Origin: JAEXOD01 sp964652025
GTDB taxonomy: Bacteria > Bacteroidota > Ignavibacteria > Ignavibacteriales > Melioribacteraceae
Assembly: GCA_964652025.1 (NCBI GenBank)
Contig: CAZYZX010000005.1
Coordinates: 157,471 to 221,470 of the forward strand
Length of the DNA: 64,000 nucleotides
Reading direction: 5' to 3'
Shown: positions 34,985-43,127 of the stretch, piece after piece
Position numbering within the stretch: the stretch's first letter is position 1
How the letters are laid out: every line of letters starts with the position of its first letter
Made by a program: the position numbers and the translations under genes
Notes under the pieces: generated by a model
Databases searched by the model: none
The model's input: the letters and a program-made list of their open reading frames with translations, nothing else
Told to the model about the DNA's origin: nothing

Positions 34985-35788
34985 TTGAAAGTATCAATTG
35001 TTGGCTGTGGAAACATGGGGCTTACTTATGCAAAATCTTTTATTGCATATAATAAAGTTGTTGCTAGTAAGTTAACTTTAGTTGCTAAAAATAAAGATAG
35101 TTTAGAGAGAATAAAAAGTTATGGTTTTATTAATGTAGTTGATACCATTGATGATAAAGTATTAAACTCTCATGTAATTATATTAAGTGTTAAGCCACAA
35201 GATTTATCTAGTGTTGCAAAAAAATTATTTGGGAAAATTAATCCAGATACTTTAGTAATTTCCATATTAGCAGGAATTAGATTAGATAGATTAAGCAGTG
35301 AGTTAAATCATAATTTAATAGTAAGAGCAATGCCTAATATGCCAGCTCAATTTGGTTTAGGTATTACTTGTTATGTCCCTCATAAAACTGTAAACGTTCA
35401 TCAAGTTTCTACTGTAGAAAATTTATTAAGCACTACAGGTAGGGTTGTGCTTTTAGATAACGAAGATTTAATTGATGCTGTTACTGCATTAAGTGGTTCT
35501 GGACCTGCATATTTTTATTATTTTTTAAATAGTATGATTAATGCAGGGAAACAAATGGGCATAGATGAAGGGCTTGCTGAGCTATTAGTAAAAGAAACGA
35601 TGCTTGGTGCTTATCATGTATTTAATAATACAAATGCAGATTTAGCAGAGCTTATTTCAAAAGTTGCTTCTAAAGGTGGTACTACAGAAGCTGCTTTAAA
35701 GGTTTTAAATAGTAATAATACTAATAATATAATTGAAATGGCTATTTTAGCCGCATTAAATAGAGCCAAAGAACTTTCTAAAGTTTAA
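34985..35788 (+). CDS. proC: Pyrroline-5-carboxylate reductase
   Basis: It reduces pyrroline-5-carboxylate to proline with NAD(P)H, the last step of proline synthesis. The 267-residue protein has the Rossmann start VSIVGCGNMGLTYAKSF and RAMPNMPAQFGLG. It also has the family signature ALSGSGPAYFYYFLNSM followed by VASKGGTTEAALKVL. Translation begins at TTG 34985, where the conserved N-terminus starts; no Shine-Dalgarno sequence is evident. It is a housekeeping gene between polysaccharide genes and is flanked by the two copies of a 21-bp repeat. Confidence 0.94.
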   Translation: MKVSIVGCGNMGLTYAKSFIAYNKVVASKLTLVAKNKDSLERIKSYGFINVVDTIDDKVLNSHVIILSVKPQDLSSVAKKLFGKINPDTLVISILAGIRLDRLSSELNHNLIVRAMPNMPAQFGLGITCYVPHKTVNVHQVSTVENLLSTTGRVVLLDNEDLIDAVTALSGSGPAYFYYFLNSMINAGKQMGIDEGLAELLVKETMLGAYHVFNNTNADLAELISKVASKGGTTEAALKVLNSNNTNNIIEMAILAALNRAKELSKV

Positions 35789-35918
35789 TAGGCTTTTTTA
35801 TTTTTATTTGCTTGTTTTTATTATTTTTATTAGATTTAATAATCTGGTAAAAATAATATTGTAAAATGTCTTTTAATTGTTTAATGGGTTCATCCCATGG
35901 TCCAAATAAGTTTATGTA

Positions 35919-35939
35919 ACTTATGTGGCGAAGCTGTAT
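35919..35939 (+). repeat. 21-bp direct repeat, copy 2
   Basis: Exact second copy of the repeat at 34939-34959. It lies in the 298-bp gap between proC and the MNT gene. The same gap holds a short inverted repeat ATGGG-TTCAT-CCCAT at 35884-35898. No gene is supported in this gap. Confidence 0.85.
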
Positions 35940-36086
35940 ACAGACGATTACAATCCCCACTTGTGGCAAAACTTAGCAAATACAATTCTTATTGTAAACC
36001 AAATTTTAGGTTATTATCCTTTTGTTTGGTTAATTATTTATTAATCATTTTAATGGGATTATAAATTATTATATTTTGGTTTAACA

Positions 36087-36380
36087 ATGAGATTATCTAA
36101 AATTTATATCAAAACAATTAAAGAAGCTACCATAAAATATTTTGGCAGTAATGCTAAAGTGTATTTATTTGGTAGCAGAGTTGATGATACTAAAAAAGGT
36201 GGCGATATAGATTTATATATCGAAACTGAATGTGAAGAGGAATTATTAGATAAAAAATTAATGATGTTAAGCTACTTACATAAAAATTTGGGTGAACAAA
36301 AAATTGATATAGTTATAAATAATAATACTGATAATTTGTTGATATATCAAGTTGCAAAAGATGAAGGAATTTTGCTTTGA
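36087..36380 (+). CDS. Minimal nucleotidyltransferase (MNT), antitoxin-like
   Basis: A 97-residue protein of the minimal nucleotidyltransferase type. Seen motifs are VYLFGSRVDDTKKGGDIDLYIE, with Gly29-Ser30 and the metal-binding Asp40-x-Asp42. In known MNT/HEPN pairs the MNT protein is the antitoxin and silences the HEPN RNase, in some systems by attaching AMP to it. The next gene is HEPN-like and overlaps by 4 bp, which supports this reading. The start is ATG 36087. Confidence 0.85.
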   Translation: MRLSKIYIKTIKEATIKYFGSNAKVYLFGSRVDDTKKGGDIDLYIETECEEELLDKKLMMLSYLHKNLGEQKIDIVINNNTDNLLIYQVAKDEGILL

Positions 36381-36838
36381 ACAAATATGATAATCAGTTT
36401 ATTACAAATTATAACATTGCTAAGACTCATCTTTTTTGGCTTGAAAAATACTTTGAACAGTTGCAATTAATTTTGCCCATATCTAATAATACTTTTAATA
36501 ATGAAGAAAATGTTAAACTAATAGATAGTTATCTTTTTAGATTTGCCGCTTTGCAGGATACTATAGGTAGATCTTTATTTAAGTTAAGTTTACAAAAATT
36601 AGGGGAAGAGGTATTTGATAAATCGTTTATTGATATTTTTAATAGACTTGAAAAACTTGGAATTATTGTTGATTATGAAAAATGGGATAGTTTAAGAAGT
36701 TTACGGAATGAAATATCACATAATTACAGCAGCAGTGTTGAGCAAAATATAGAGCGAATAAATAAAATAATTTCATTAAAAGACGATTTGGCAAATTATT
36801 TACATAGTATTGCAAAATATTTTAATCTTAATAATTAA
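36377..36838 (+). CDS. HEPN-like protein, possible RNase toxin partner of MNT
   Basis: A 153-residue all-helical protein. The HEPN RNase motif R-N-x3-H is visible as LRSLRNEISHNY, with Arg110 and His115 (Rx4H). Together with the preceding MNT gene it forms a typical two-gene toxin-antitoxin module, though here the MNT gene comes first, the reverse of the commonest order. Translation appears to start at TTG 36377, overlapping the MNT stop codon. RNase activity is inferred from the motif. Confidence 0.75.
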   Translation: MNKYDNQFITNYNIAKTHLFWLEKYFEQLQLILPISNNTFNNEENVKLIDSYLFRFAALQDTIGRSLFKLSLQKLGEEVFDKSFIDIFNRLEKLGIIVDYEKWDSLRSLRNEISHNYSSSVEQNIERINKIISLKDDLANYLHSIAKYFNLNN

Positions 36839-36840
36839 AA

Positions 36841-37062
36841 ATGTTTGAACCATATTATTTGAAAATAGACCCAGAGAAAAGTGCTGCAGTTCAAGAGGAA
36901 TTAAAAAAGCCTATTTACGGTAAAAAACTTGAGCAAGCGATGAATTTATATTGGTTTGCGTGGAATTTAAAGTTTGCCGCTATTAAACATTTTAATCCAG
37001 AATTAACTGATGAAGAAATTACTGAAAAGGTAAAATATATTTTTAGACATGCAACTAATTAA
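36841..37062 (+). CDS. Small protein of unknown function paired with nucleotidyltransferase
   Basis: A 73-residue protein, probably helical, with PYYLKIDPEKSAAVQEELKK, YGKKLEQAMNLYWFAWNLKF and a C-terminal ELTDEEITEKVKYIFRHA. I cannot name a family. It starts 2 bp after the HEPN gene and overlaps the following nucleotidyltransferase by 14 bp, so the two are translationally coupled. It could be the small partner of that nucleotidyltransferase in a toxin-antitoxin or regulatory pair; this is inference from layout only. Confidence 0.65.
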   Translation: MFEPYYLKIDPEKSAAVQEELKKPIYGKKLEQAMNLYWFAWNLKFAAIKHFNPELTDEEITEKVKYIFRHATN

Positions 37063-37606
37063 TCTTTTTGATGTTTATTTAAATGTTTTGGAAGAAAATA
37101 ACATTGATTATTGTGTTACAGGGTCAGTTGCTACTATTATTTATGGAGAACCGCGTCTTACAAATGATATTGATTTAGTAATCTCGTTAAGTGAAAATCA
37201 AATAGATAATTTTTACACTTATTTCCCTTATGAAAAATATTACATGCCTCCTAAGGAAGTAATAATCGATGAAATAAAAAGGTTCAATAGGGGACACATT
37301 AATATTATTGAACATAATTCAGGTTTTAAAGCTGATATTTATTTTGTTGGTAAAGATAATTTACTTGCTTGGGCATTGGAAAACAAAAAGCGTTTTAGTT
37401 TTTTAGGTCATGATATATCTGTTGCACCACCTGAATATGTTATTATTAAAAAAATAGAATTTTATCGCGAAGGTGGTTCATCAAAACACTTGACCGATAT
37501 TAAAGGCGTAATTAAGCACTTTAATGGTAAAATTGATTTTAAATTTATCGAACAAAATTTATTTAAGCTTGGTTTATTAGATATTTGGAAAAACATTAAT
37601 AAATAA
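37049..37606 (+). CDS. Nucleotidyltransferase-fold protein
   Basis: A 185-residue protein of the polymerase-beta-like nucleotidyltransferase superfamily. The core reads CVTGSVATIIYGEPRLTNDI, with Gly25-Ser26 and Asp40-x-Asp42 as expected metal ligands. The rest resembles the AbiEii-like/DUF6036 group (APPEYVIIKKIEFYREGGSSKHLTDI). Members act as toxins, antitoxins or modifying enzymes, and which applies here is not clear. It follows the 73-residue gene with overlapping frames and is the last gene before gmd, 65 bp away. Confidence 0.75.
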   Translation: MQLINLFDVYLNVLEENNIDYCVTGSVATIIYGEPRLTNDIDLVISLSENQIDNFYTYFPYEKYYMPPKEVIIDEIKRFNRGHINIIEHNSGFKADIYFVGKDNLLAWALENKKRFSFLGHDISVAPPEYVIIKKIEFYREGGSSKHLTDIKGVIKHFNGKIDFKFIEQNLFKLGLLDIWKNINK

Positions 37607-37671
37607 AATTAATAAGTTACCGGCTGTTAGTTAAAAAACTTTAGCGGGGGAGTAGGAGTTAATTAAAAAAC

Positions 37672-38757
37672 ATGAAAAAAGCACTTATAACAGGTATAAC
37701 GGGACAAGACGGAAGTTATCTTTCAGAAATTTTGCTTGAAAAAGGATACGAAGTACATGGAATTATCCGCCGTAGTAGCTCTTTTAATACTGGACGTATA
37801 GACCACTTATATAATGATAAAAATTTTAGCGATCGTTTCTTTTTACACTATGGAGATGTTGTTGATACTAGCAACTTAAATAGACTTTTAGAAGAAATTG
37901 CGCCCGATGAAATTTATAACCTTGCGGCTCAAAGTCACGTTAAGGTGTCTTTTGAAGTGCCCGATTATACTGCCCAAGTTGATGCATTAGGTACGCTTAG
38001 ATTTTTAGATGCCATTAGAGAAGTAGGGATTGCAAAAAAAACCAAGTTTTATCAAGCTTCTACTAGCGAGCTTTATGGTAAGGTCCAGGAAATTCCTCAA
38101 AAAGAGACTACACCTTTTTATCCTCGCTCTCCTTATGCAGTTGCCAAACTTTATGGTTATTGGATTATTGTTAACTATCGCGAAGCTTACGATCTATTTG
38201 CTTGTAACGGAATTCTGTTTAATCATGAATCCCCTCGCCGTGGCGAAACTTTTGTTACCCGTAAAATTACACGTGCTTTAGCAAGAATTTTATACGGTAT
38301 TGATGATGTTTTAGTGCTTGGTAATTTAGATAGCAAACGCGATTGGGGTTACGCCCCAGAGTATTGCGAAGGCATGTGGCGAATTATGCAACAAGAAAAA
38401 GCCGAAGATTTTGTTCTTGCTACTGGCGAGACCCATACAATCCGCGAATTTTGCGAAAAGGCTTTTGCATATACTGGTATTGATATTGAATGGCAGGGTG
38501 ATAAAGAAAACGAAAAGGGAATTATTGCCAACATAGATAAATCTAAATTATTAGTCGATACTACTAATTTAAAAACTGGTGATATTGTTATTGCTGTATC
38601 TCCAAAATATTACCGTCCAACAGAAGTGGATATTTTAATAGGTGATGCTTCCAAAGCCAAAGCCAAACTTGGTTGGGAACCCAAAGTTAAATTTGAAGAG
38701 CTTGTTAAAATTATGGTATCTGCCGATGTTGAAAAAGTTGGAAAGAGAGGATTTTAA
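37672..38757 (+). CDS. gmd: GDP-mannose 4,6-dehydratase
   Basis: It converts GDP-mannose to GDP-4-keto-6-deoxymannose, the first step to GDP-L-fucose. The extended SDR features are present: ALITGITGQDGSYLSEILLE (NADP-binding), YNLAAQSHVKVSFE, TSELYGK and SPYAVAKLYG with the YxxxK pair. The 361-residue length is typical. GGAG-rich sequence lies upstream of ATG 37672. Its usual partner fcl lies 538 bp downstream, separated by a small heptamer-flanked gene. The inverted repeat of that element starts one base after the gmd stop codon. Confidence 0.96.
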   Translation: MKKALITGITGQDGSYLSEILLEKGYEVHGIIRRSSSFNTGRIDHLYNDKNFSDRFFLHYGDVVDTSNLNRLLEEIAPDEIYNLAAQSHVKVSFEVPDYTAQVDALGTLRFLDAIREVGIAKKTKFYQASTSELYGKVQEIPQKETTPFYPRSPYAVAKLYGYWIIVNYREAYDLFACNGILFNHESPRRGETFVTRKITRALARILYGIDDVLVLGNLDSKRDWGYAPEYCEGMWRIMQQEKAEDFVLATGETHTIREFCEKAFAYTGIDIEWQGDKENEKGIIANIDKSKLLVDTTNLKTGDIVIAVSPKYYRPTEVDILIGDASKAKAKLGWEPKVKFEELVKIMVSADVEKVGKRGF

Positions 38758-38808
<51 letters not shown>

Positions 38809-38831
38809 ATTAAGAATTTTGGTTAAGGAAT

Positions 38832-39191
38832 ATGGCACATCATAAAGATTTAATAGTTTGGCAAGCCAGTGTTGATTTAGTAACTATCATTTATAAATTG
38901 TCTAATGAATTCCCAAAAGATGAATTATATGGCTTAACAAGTCAAATTAGAAGAGCGGCAATATCTATCCCATCTAATATCGCTGAAGGGTGTGGAAGAA
39001 ATCATAACAAAGAATTGATACAGTTTTTATATATTGCATTGGGCTCATTTAGTGAATTGGAAACCCAGATTATTGTAGCTAAAAATATAGGCTATATAAA
39101 AGAAATAGATTTTAACCAATTAACTGAAAAACTTGCTGAAGTAGGAAAGCTTTTAGTAGGTTTTATAAATTCCCTAAAAAATAAAAAGTAA
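38832..39191 (+). CDS. Four-helix-bundle protein (23S rRNA intervening-sequence protein family)
   Basis: A 119-residue helical protein with the strongly conserved family pattern: KDLIVWQASVDLV, LYGLTSQIRRAAISIPSNIA, EGCGRNHNKELIQFLYIALG, SFSELETQIIVAKNIGY. Members were first seen as ORFs within intervening sequences of 23S rRNA genes and are also common as free-standing genes in environmental bacteria; related Avd proteins help diversity-generating retroelements. The molecular role here is unknown. AAGG precedes ATG 38832. It is flanked on both sides by inverted heptamer arrays. Confidence 0.92.
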   Translation: MAHHKDLIVWQASVDLVTIIYKLSNEFPKDELYGLTSQIRRAAISIPSNIAEGCGRNHNKELIQFLYIALGSFSELETQIIVAKNIGYIKEIDFNQLTEKLAEVGKLLVGFINSLKNKK

Positions 39192-39210
39192 TCCTAAAAC
39201 ATATTTTTCT

Positions 39211-39258
39211 ATTTACTATTCACTATTCACTGTTCACTATTCACTGTTCACTATTCAC
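39211..39258 (+). repeat. Right heptamer array (ATTCACT)7, inverted
   Basis: Seven 7-bp units ATTTACT, ATTCACT x2, GTTCACT, ATTCACT, GTTCACT and ATTCAC. They are the reverse complement of the left array, 19 bp after the gene's stop codon. Confidence 0.95.
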
Positions 39259-39262
39259 AAAT

Positions 39263-39290
39263 AACTAGTAGCTAGTAGCTTGTAACTAAA
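39263..39290 (+). repeat. Second short heptamer array (AACTAGT-like)
   Basis: Four imperfect 7-bp units AACTAGT, AGCTAGT, AGCTTGT and AACTAAA lie between the right arm and the fcl start codon. The unit differs from the AGTGAAT family. Confidence 0.65.
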
Positions 39291-39295
39291 AAACT

Positions 39296-40249
39296 ATGAA
39301 AAAACTATACATTGCCGGGCATACCGGAATGGTTGGTAGCGCCATTTTAAGAAAGTTTACCCAAACTAACAATTATATTATTGTTTATAGAGATTTTAGC
39401 GAGCTGGATTTACGTAACCAAGCTGCAGTTAATGCTTTTTTTGAATCTGAAAAACCGGATGTGGTTATTGTTGCTGCTGCTAAAGTTGGTGGCATTTTAG
39501 CTAATAATACTTATCGTGCAGAGTTTATTTACGATAACTTAATGATTGAAGCTAACTTAATTCATGCCTCTTATGTTAATGGCGTAGAAAAATTACTTTT
39601 TTTGGGTAGTAGCTGTATTTATCCAAAATTAGCTCCTCAGCCTTTAAAAGAAGAATACTTGCTAAGCGGGTATCTCGAACCCACTAACGAGCCTTATGCC
39701 ATTGCAAAAATTGCTGGAATTAAGTTGTGCGAAAATTATTACAGACAATATGGTTGTAACTTTTACAGCTTAATGCCAACTAATATGTATGGACCAAATG
39801 ATAATTATAACTTAAATACAAGCCATGTTTTACCGGCATTAATTCGTAAAACGCACGAAGCAAAATTAAATAACGCACCTTATGTGGAAGTATGGGGCAC
39901 TGGTACCCCTCTTCGGGAATTTATGTATGTTGATGACCTTGCCGATGCTATTTACTACTTGCTGCATAATATTGATGCTAAAGATATATACGAGCAGGGT
40001 ATAACCCATATAAACGTGGGAACTGGAAAGGATTTAAGTATTGCAGAACTTATGCAAATTGTTATGAAGGTTGTTGGCTATAACGGAGAAATTAAGTTTG
40101 ATACCACAAAACCTGATGGCACCCCACGCAAACTTATGGACGTTAGTCGTATAAATAGCTTAGGCTGGAAAGCCAAAACCGAATTAGAAGAAGGAATAGC
40201 CAAAGCGTATGGGTGGTGGAGAGAGAGAGAAGGGGAAAGAAATAATTAG
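39296..40249 (+). CDS. fcl: GDP-L-fucose synthase
   Basis: It epimerises and reduces GDP-4-keto-6-deoxymannose to GDP-L-fucose with NADPH, completing the pathway begun by Gmd. Features: YIAGHTGMVGSAILRKF (NADP-binding), AAAKVGGILANN, LFLGSSCIYPK, and EPYAIAKIAGIKLCENY with the catalytic Tyr/Lys pair. The 317-residue length is typical. The start is ATG 39296 with no clear Shine-Dalgarno sequence; the region just upstream is repetitive. Confidence 0.96.
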   Translation: MKKLYIAGHTGMVGSAILRKFTQTNNYIIVYRDFSELDLRNQAAVNAFFESEKPDVVIVAAAKVGGILANNTYRAEFIYDNLMIEANLIHASYVNGVEKLLFLGSSCIYPKLAPQPLKEEYLLSGYLEPTNEPYAIAKIAGIKLCENYYRQYGCNFYSLMPTNMYGPNDNYNLNTSHVLPALIRKTHEAKLNNAPYVEVWGTGTPLREFMYVDDLADAIYYLLHNIDAKDIYEQGITHINVGTGKDLSIAELMQIVMKVVGYNGEIKFDTTKPDGTPRKLMDVSRINSLGWKAKTELEEGIAKAYGWWREREGERNN

Positions 40250-40273
40250 CATTCAATTATCTAAATTTTTAAT

Positions 40274-40966
40274 ATGAAAAGTGAAAAAGAAATATTAGAA
40301 GATTTAATTAATAGATATTTACGTTTGGGTTTTGGAAAAATATTAAAAAGTGAGATTGACTTGTTAATGTTTGATGCTATCATCCAAAAATATCTAAATG
40401 ATAATAAAAAAGTTAGTTTGCTTTCATTAAATCAATTTGACATAAATTCTCTATCACAAAAACTTAAAATATCGGAAAGTAAAGTTAATCTGTATATAGA
40501 AGCTCTTTTTTTATATTCAGAAGCGATTGATAATAATGAAGTATTAAAAAATTTGTTAGCATTATTAAAAACGCAAAAACAAAAACCCGAAAGATTGGAA
40601 AAAGGGGAGTTTACTATTCAAGTAGTAAATAAGGCACTTAGATGTGCAATAAAAAATTTAATGATTAACAACAATATTCAAGTTGATTATAGTTTTAATA
40701 GCGAAATTTTGGTATTTGATATCACAATTTTATTAAGTCTGTTTAACGGGAAACAAAAAGAACTCATTGATTTTTTGAAAAAGAAAAAAAAAGATACAAT
40801 AGAAATAGAAAAGCTTAATGAACTGTCAGGCATTGAAATAACTAAAGGTAGTGAATTATTCAAAAAAGCAATTGGACAAATTTTAGCTAAATATATTGGA
40901 GTTGAAGCTGGATTTATAGATGAAGTATTAGATTATTTTTATGATAAAATTAAATTAAGTAATTAA
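40274..40966 (+). CDS. Protein of unknown function between fcl and wzx
   Basis: A 230-residue soluble, mostly helical protein that I do not recognise. The N-terminus (KEILEDLINRYLRLGFGKIL) and the segment INSLSQKLKISESKVNLYIE look like a helix-turn-helix or winged-helix arrangement. This could mean DNA binding, but it is only an impression. There is no signal peptide or membrane segment. It lies 24 bp after fcl, on the same strand, with a 175-bp gap before wzx. It could be an accessory gene like the nucleotidyltransferase modules upstream rather than a polysaccharide enzyme. Confidence 0.6.
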   Translation: MKSEKEILEDLINRYLRLGFGKILKSEIDLLMFDAIIQKYLNDNKKVSLLSLNQFDINSLSQKLKISESKVNLYIEALFLYSEAIDNNEVLKNLLALLKTQKQKPERLEKGEFTIQVVNKALRCAIKNLMINNNIQVDYSFNSEILVFDITILLSLFNGKQKELIDFLKKKKKDTIEIEKLNELSGIEITKGSELFKKAIGQILAKYIGVEAGFIDEVLDYFYDKIKLSN

Positions 40967-41141
40967 ATAACTTGCAAGCGGTTTTATTAAAAAACTAATA
41001 CAAAAGTTTAAAACCATCTAAAGAATTAAAACTTAAATAAAAATTTTTATTTTAGCTAGTGCTTAAGAAAAGCATCTTAAAGAAAAATTTTAACAACCGA
41101 AGCAAAAAAATGGCTAAAAGCCCATTTCGTATCAAATAATA

Positions 41142-42422
41142 ATGAATGTAAATAATATAAAAAAAAAAATAACAGAAATAATTAAAACGGATTTTATTAA
41201 AAACGCATCAACCTTGATGGCAGGTAGTATTTTATCACAAATTATTCCTATATTATTTTCTCCAATTATTGCACGTTTGTATTCCCCAGAAGATTATGCA
41301 ATCGTTGCTAATTACAATGCAATTACTATATTATTTACTATAGTTGCTACAGGGATGTATAGTAGTGCTTTAATGCTTGACGATAATGATGAAGAAGCAA
41401 TTAATACGGGAATGGTGGCATGGCTTTTTACATTATTTACAACCTTTACTGTAACGATAGTACTTGGCATCTTCCATACCCAGTTTATAGCTATTTTTAA
41501 GATACAACATGTTGGTTTTTGGTTGTATTTTGTGCCACTTACTGTATTGTTTTTCGGTGGGTATCAAATTTTAAATATGTGGAATAATAGGCAAAAAAGA
41601 TATAAAAGATTATCAATTAATAGAATATTACAAACCATTTTTACAACTGTAATTAGTTTTGTTTTGGGATATGTTGGATTTCATAAAAATGGCTTGTTAA
41701 TTAGTTTGCTTTTTGGTCAAGCTCTTTCATTTTTTATTCTTTTAGTACAAACGCTAAGTGATGATTGGAAATATTTTAAGTTTGTTGATGTTTATACGAT
41801 GAAAAAGTTATTTATAAAACATAAATCGTTCCCAATATTTAATATGCCACACGGCTTTTTGGACGGAATAAGAAATAGCGGGATAGTTTTTATTTTATCA
41901 ATGTTTTATGGCCCCCAAGTCTTAGGCAATTATTCTTTTGCAATGAATGCAATTGATAAACCGTTTCAATTTATTGGTAGCTCATTTGCCCAAGTTTATT
42001 ATCAAAAAGCTAGCGAGCTATATAGGGAAAATGGTAATTTTAATAAATTTATAATTAAAATTATTAAAACAAGCATATTTTTAGGATTACCCTTTGCTTT
42101 AATAATTCTTGTTGCTGGGAAGGCAATTTTTATGTTCGTTTTTGGAAATAAATGGAGTACAGCTGGTATTTATGCACAAGTTTTTGTAGTTTTCCTGTTT
42201 TTTCGATTAATAGTAATCTCAATTGGTACTACCCCATATATAGTTAATCAATTAAAAAAGTATTTATTATTGTCAATTATATTCAATCTTTTACCAATCA
42301 TAGTTTTATATTTATTTTCGTTATATACAGGTAGTTTTTTCGTATCTATTATTTGTTTTTTCTTATGTAGTTTGTTTTTTATATTTTATACATTAAATTG
42401 GTTTATTAAGCTAAGTAAATAG
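41142..42422 (+). CDS. wzx: Polysaccharide flippase, Wzx/RfbX family
   Basis: A 426-residue membrane protein with about 12 hydrophobic segments that should move lipid-linked oligosaccharide repeat units across the inner membrane. The N-terminal part (NASTLMAGSILSQIIPILFSP) and a middle stretch (SFPIFNMPHGFLDGIRNSGI) are typical of the family. An 11-base run of A at 41159-41169 (codons 6-10) lies in the first part of the frame. Its stop codon is directly followed by the next ATG (42423). It heads a tightly packed run of eight genes. Confidence 0.88.
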   Translation: MNVNNIKKKITEIIKTDFIKNASTLMAGSILSQIIPILFSPIIARLYSPEDYAIVANYNAITILFTIVATGMYSSALMLDDNDEEAINTGMVAWLFTLFTTFTVTIVLGIFHTQFIAIFKIQHVGFWLYFVPLTVLFFGGYQILNMWNNRQKRYKRLSINRILQTIFTTVISFVLGYVGFHKNGLLISLLFGQALSFFILLVQTLSDDWKYFKFVDVYTMKKLFIKHKSFPIFNMPHGFLDGIRNSGIVFILSMFYGPQVLGNYSFAMNAIDKPFQFIGSSFAQVYYQKASELYRENGNFNKFIIKIIKTSIFLGLPFALIILVAGKAIFMFVFGNKWSTAGIYAQVFVVFLFFRLIVISIGTTPYIVNQLKKYLLLSIIFNLLPIIVLYLFSLYTGSFFVSIICFFLCSLFFIFYTLNWFIKLSK

Positions 42423-43127
42423 ATGAAAGCTGTTATTTTAGCCGGTGGGCTTGGTACACGTTTAAGACCTTTTACCGAAGTAATTCCAAAACCCTTGTTA
42501 CCCATTGGTGAAAAATCGGTATTGGAAATACAGATTGAAAGATTTAAAAAATTTGGATTTGATGAAATCTTTCTAGCTACTAATTATAAATCAAATTATA
42601 TTGAAAACTTTTTTGGAGACGGTAGTAGGTACGGGGTTAAATTAGAAATAAGTAAAGAAGATATTCCTTTGGGTACAGCAGGACCTCTTTTGTTATTAAA
42701 AGATAAGCTGACAGAACCATTTATTGTTATGAACGGTGATATTTTAACATTAATTGACTTTAAAAAATTTTATAACTTTGCAATAAAGCAAAATTCCTTA
42801 CTAACAATTACGGTTAAAAAAGAAATTACTCCTTTTGCTTTTGGTAATATTTATTTTGAAGGAGATAAAGTTACTGGCATTCAGGAAAAACCAGATATTG
42901 TAATGTACATTTTAGCCGGTATATATGTTATGAAACCTGAAATATTTAAATATTTTCCTAAAAATAAATATTTTGGAATGGATACTTTAATGAAAGATAT
43001 GCTAAAAGAAAATGAATTAATAACAAAATATGATTTAAATGAATATTGGCTTGATATTGGAAGAATTGATGATTTTGAAAAGGCACAAAATGCTTATCAA
43101 AATCATTTTAATGGAGAAACACAATGA
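42423..43127 (+). CDS. Sugar-1-phosphate nucleotidyltransferase
   Basis: A 234-residue NTP-transferase that joins an NTP and a sugar-1-phosphate to give an NDP-sugar. The signature MKAVILAGGLGTRLRPFTEV with IPKPLLPIGEKSVLE is complete; FIVMNGDIL holds the metal-binding Asp. The short length, without a C-terminal hexapeptide domain, is like the guanylyl- and thymidylyltransferases for amino or heptose sugars. Exact sugar and base are not readable. It directly precedes a 4,6-dehydratase, so it probably makes that enzyme's substrate. Confidence 0.85.
   Translation: MKAVILAGGLGTRLRPFTEVIPKPLLPIGEKSVLEIQIERFKKFGFDEIFLATNYKSNYIENFFGDGSRYGVKLEISKEDIPLGTAGPLLLLKDKLTEPFIVMNGDILTLIDFKKFYNFAIKQNSLLTITVKKEITPFAFGNIYFEGDKVTGIQEKPDIVMYILAGIYVMKPEIFKYFPKNKYFGMDTLMKDMLKENELITKYDLNEYWLDIGRIDDFEKAQNAYQNHFNGETQ

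Noticed and set aside
35884..35898. Inverted repeat ATGGG-TTCAT-CCCAT as a terminator of proC
   Set aside because: Only 5 bp, no T tract follows, and it is 100 bp from the gene; kept only as a note with the repeat.
35778..35969. 63-residue minus-strand frame in the gap after proC
   Set aside because: It crosses the 21-bp repeat and low-complexity Lys/Asn sequence, has no ribosome-binding site and overlaps the end of proC. A decayed gene remains possible but is not supported.
41062..41141. Hairpin around AAATGGCT/AGCCCATTT before wzx as a terminator
   Set aside because: The stem is interrupted and no T run follows; too weak to call.
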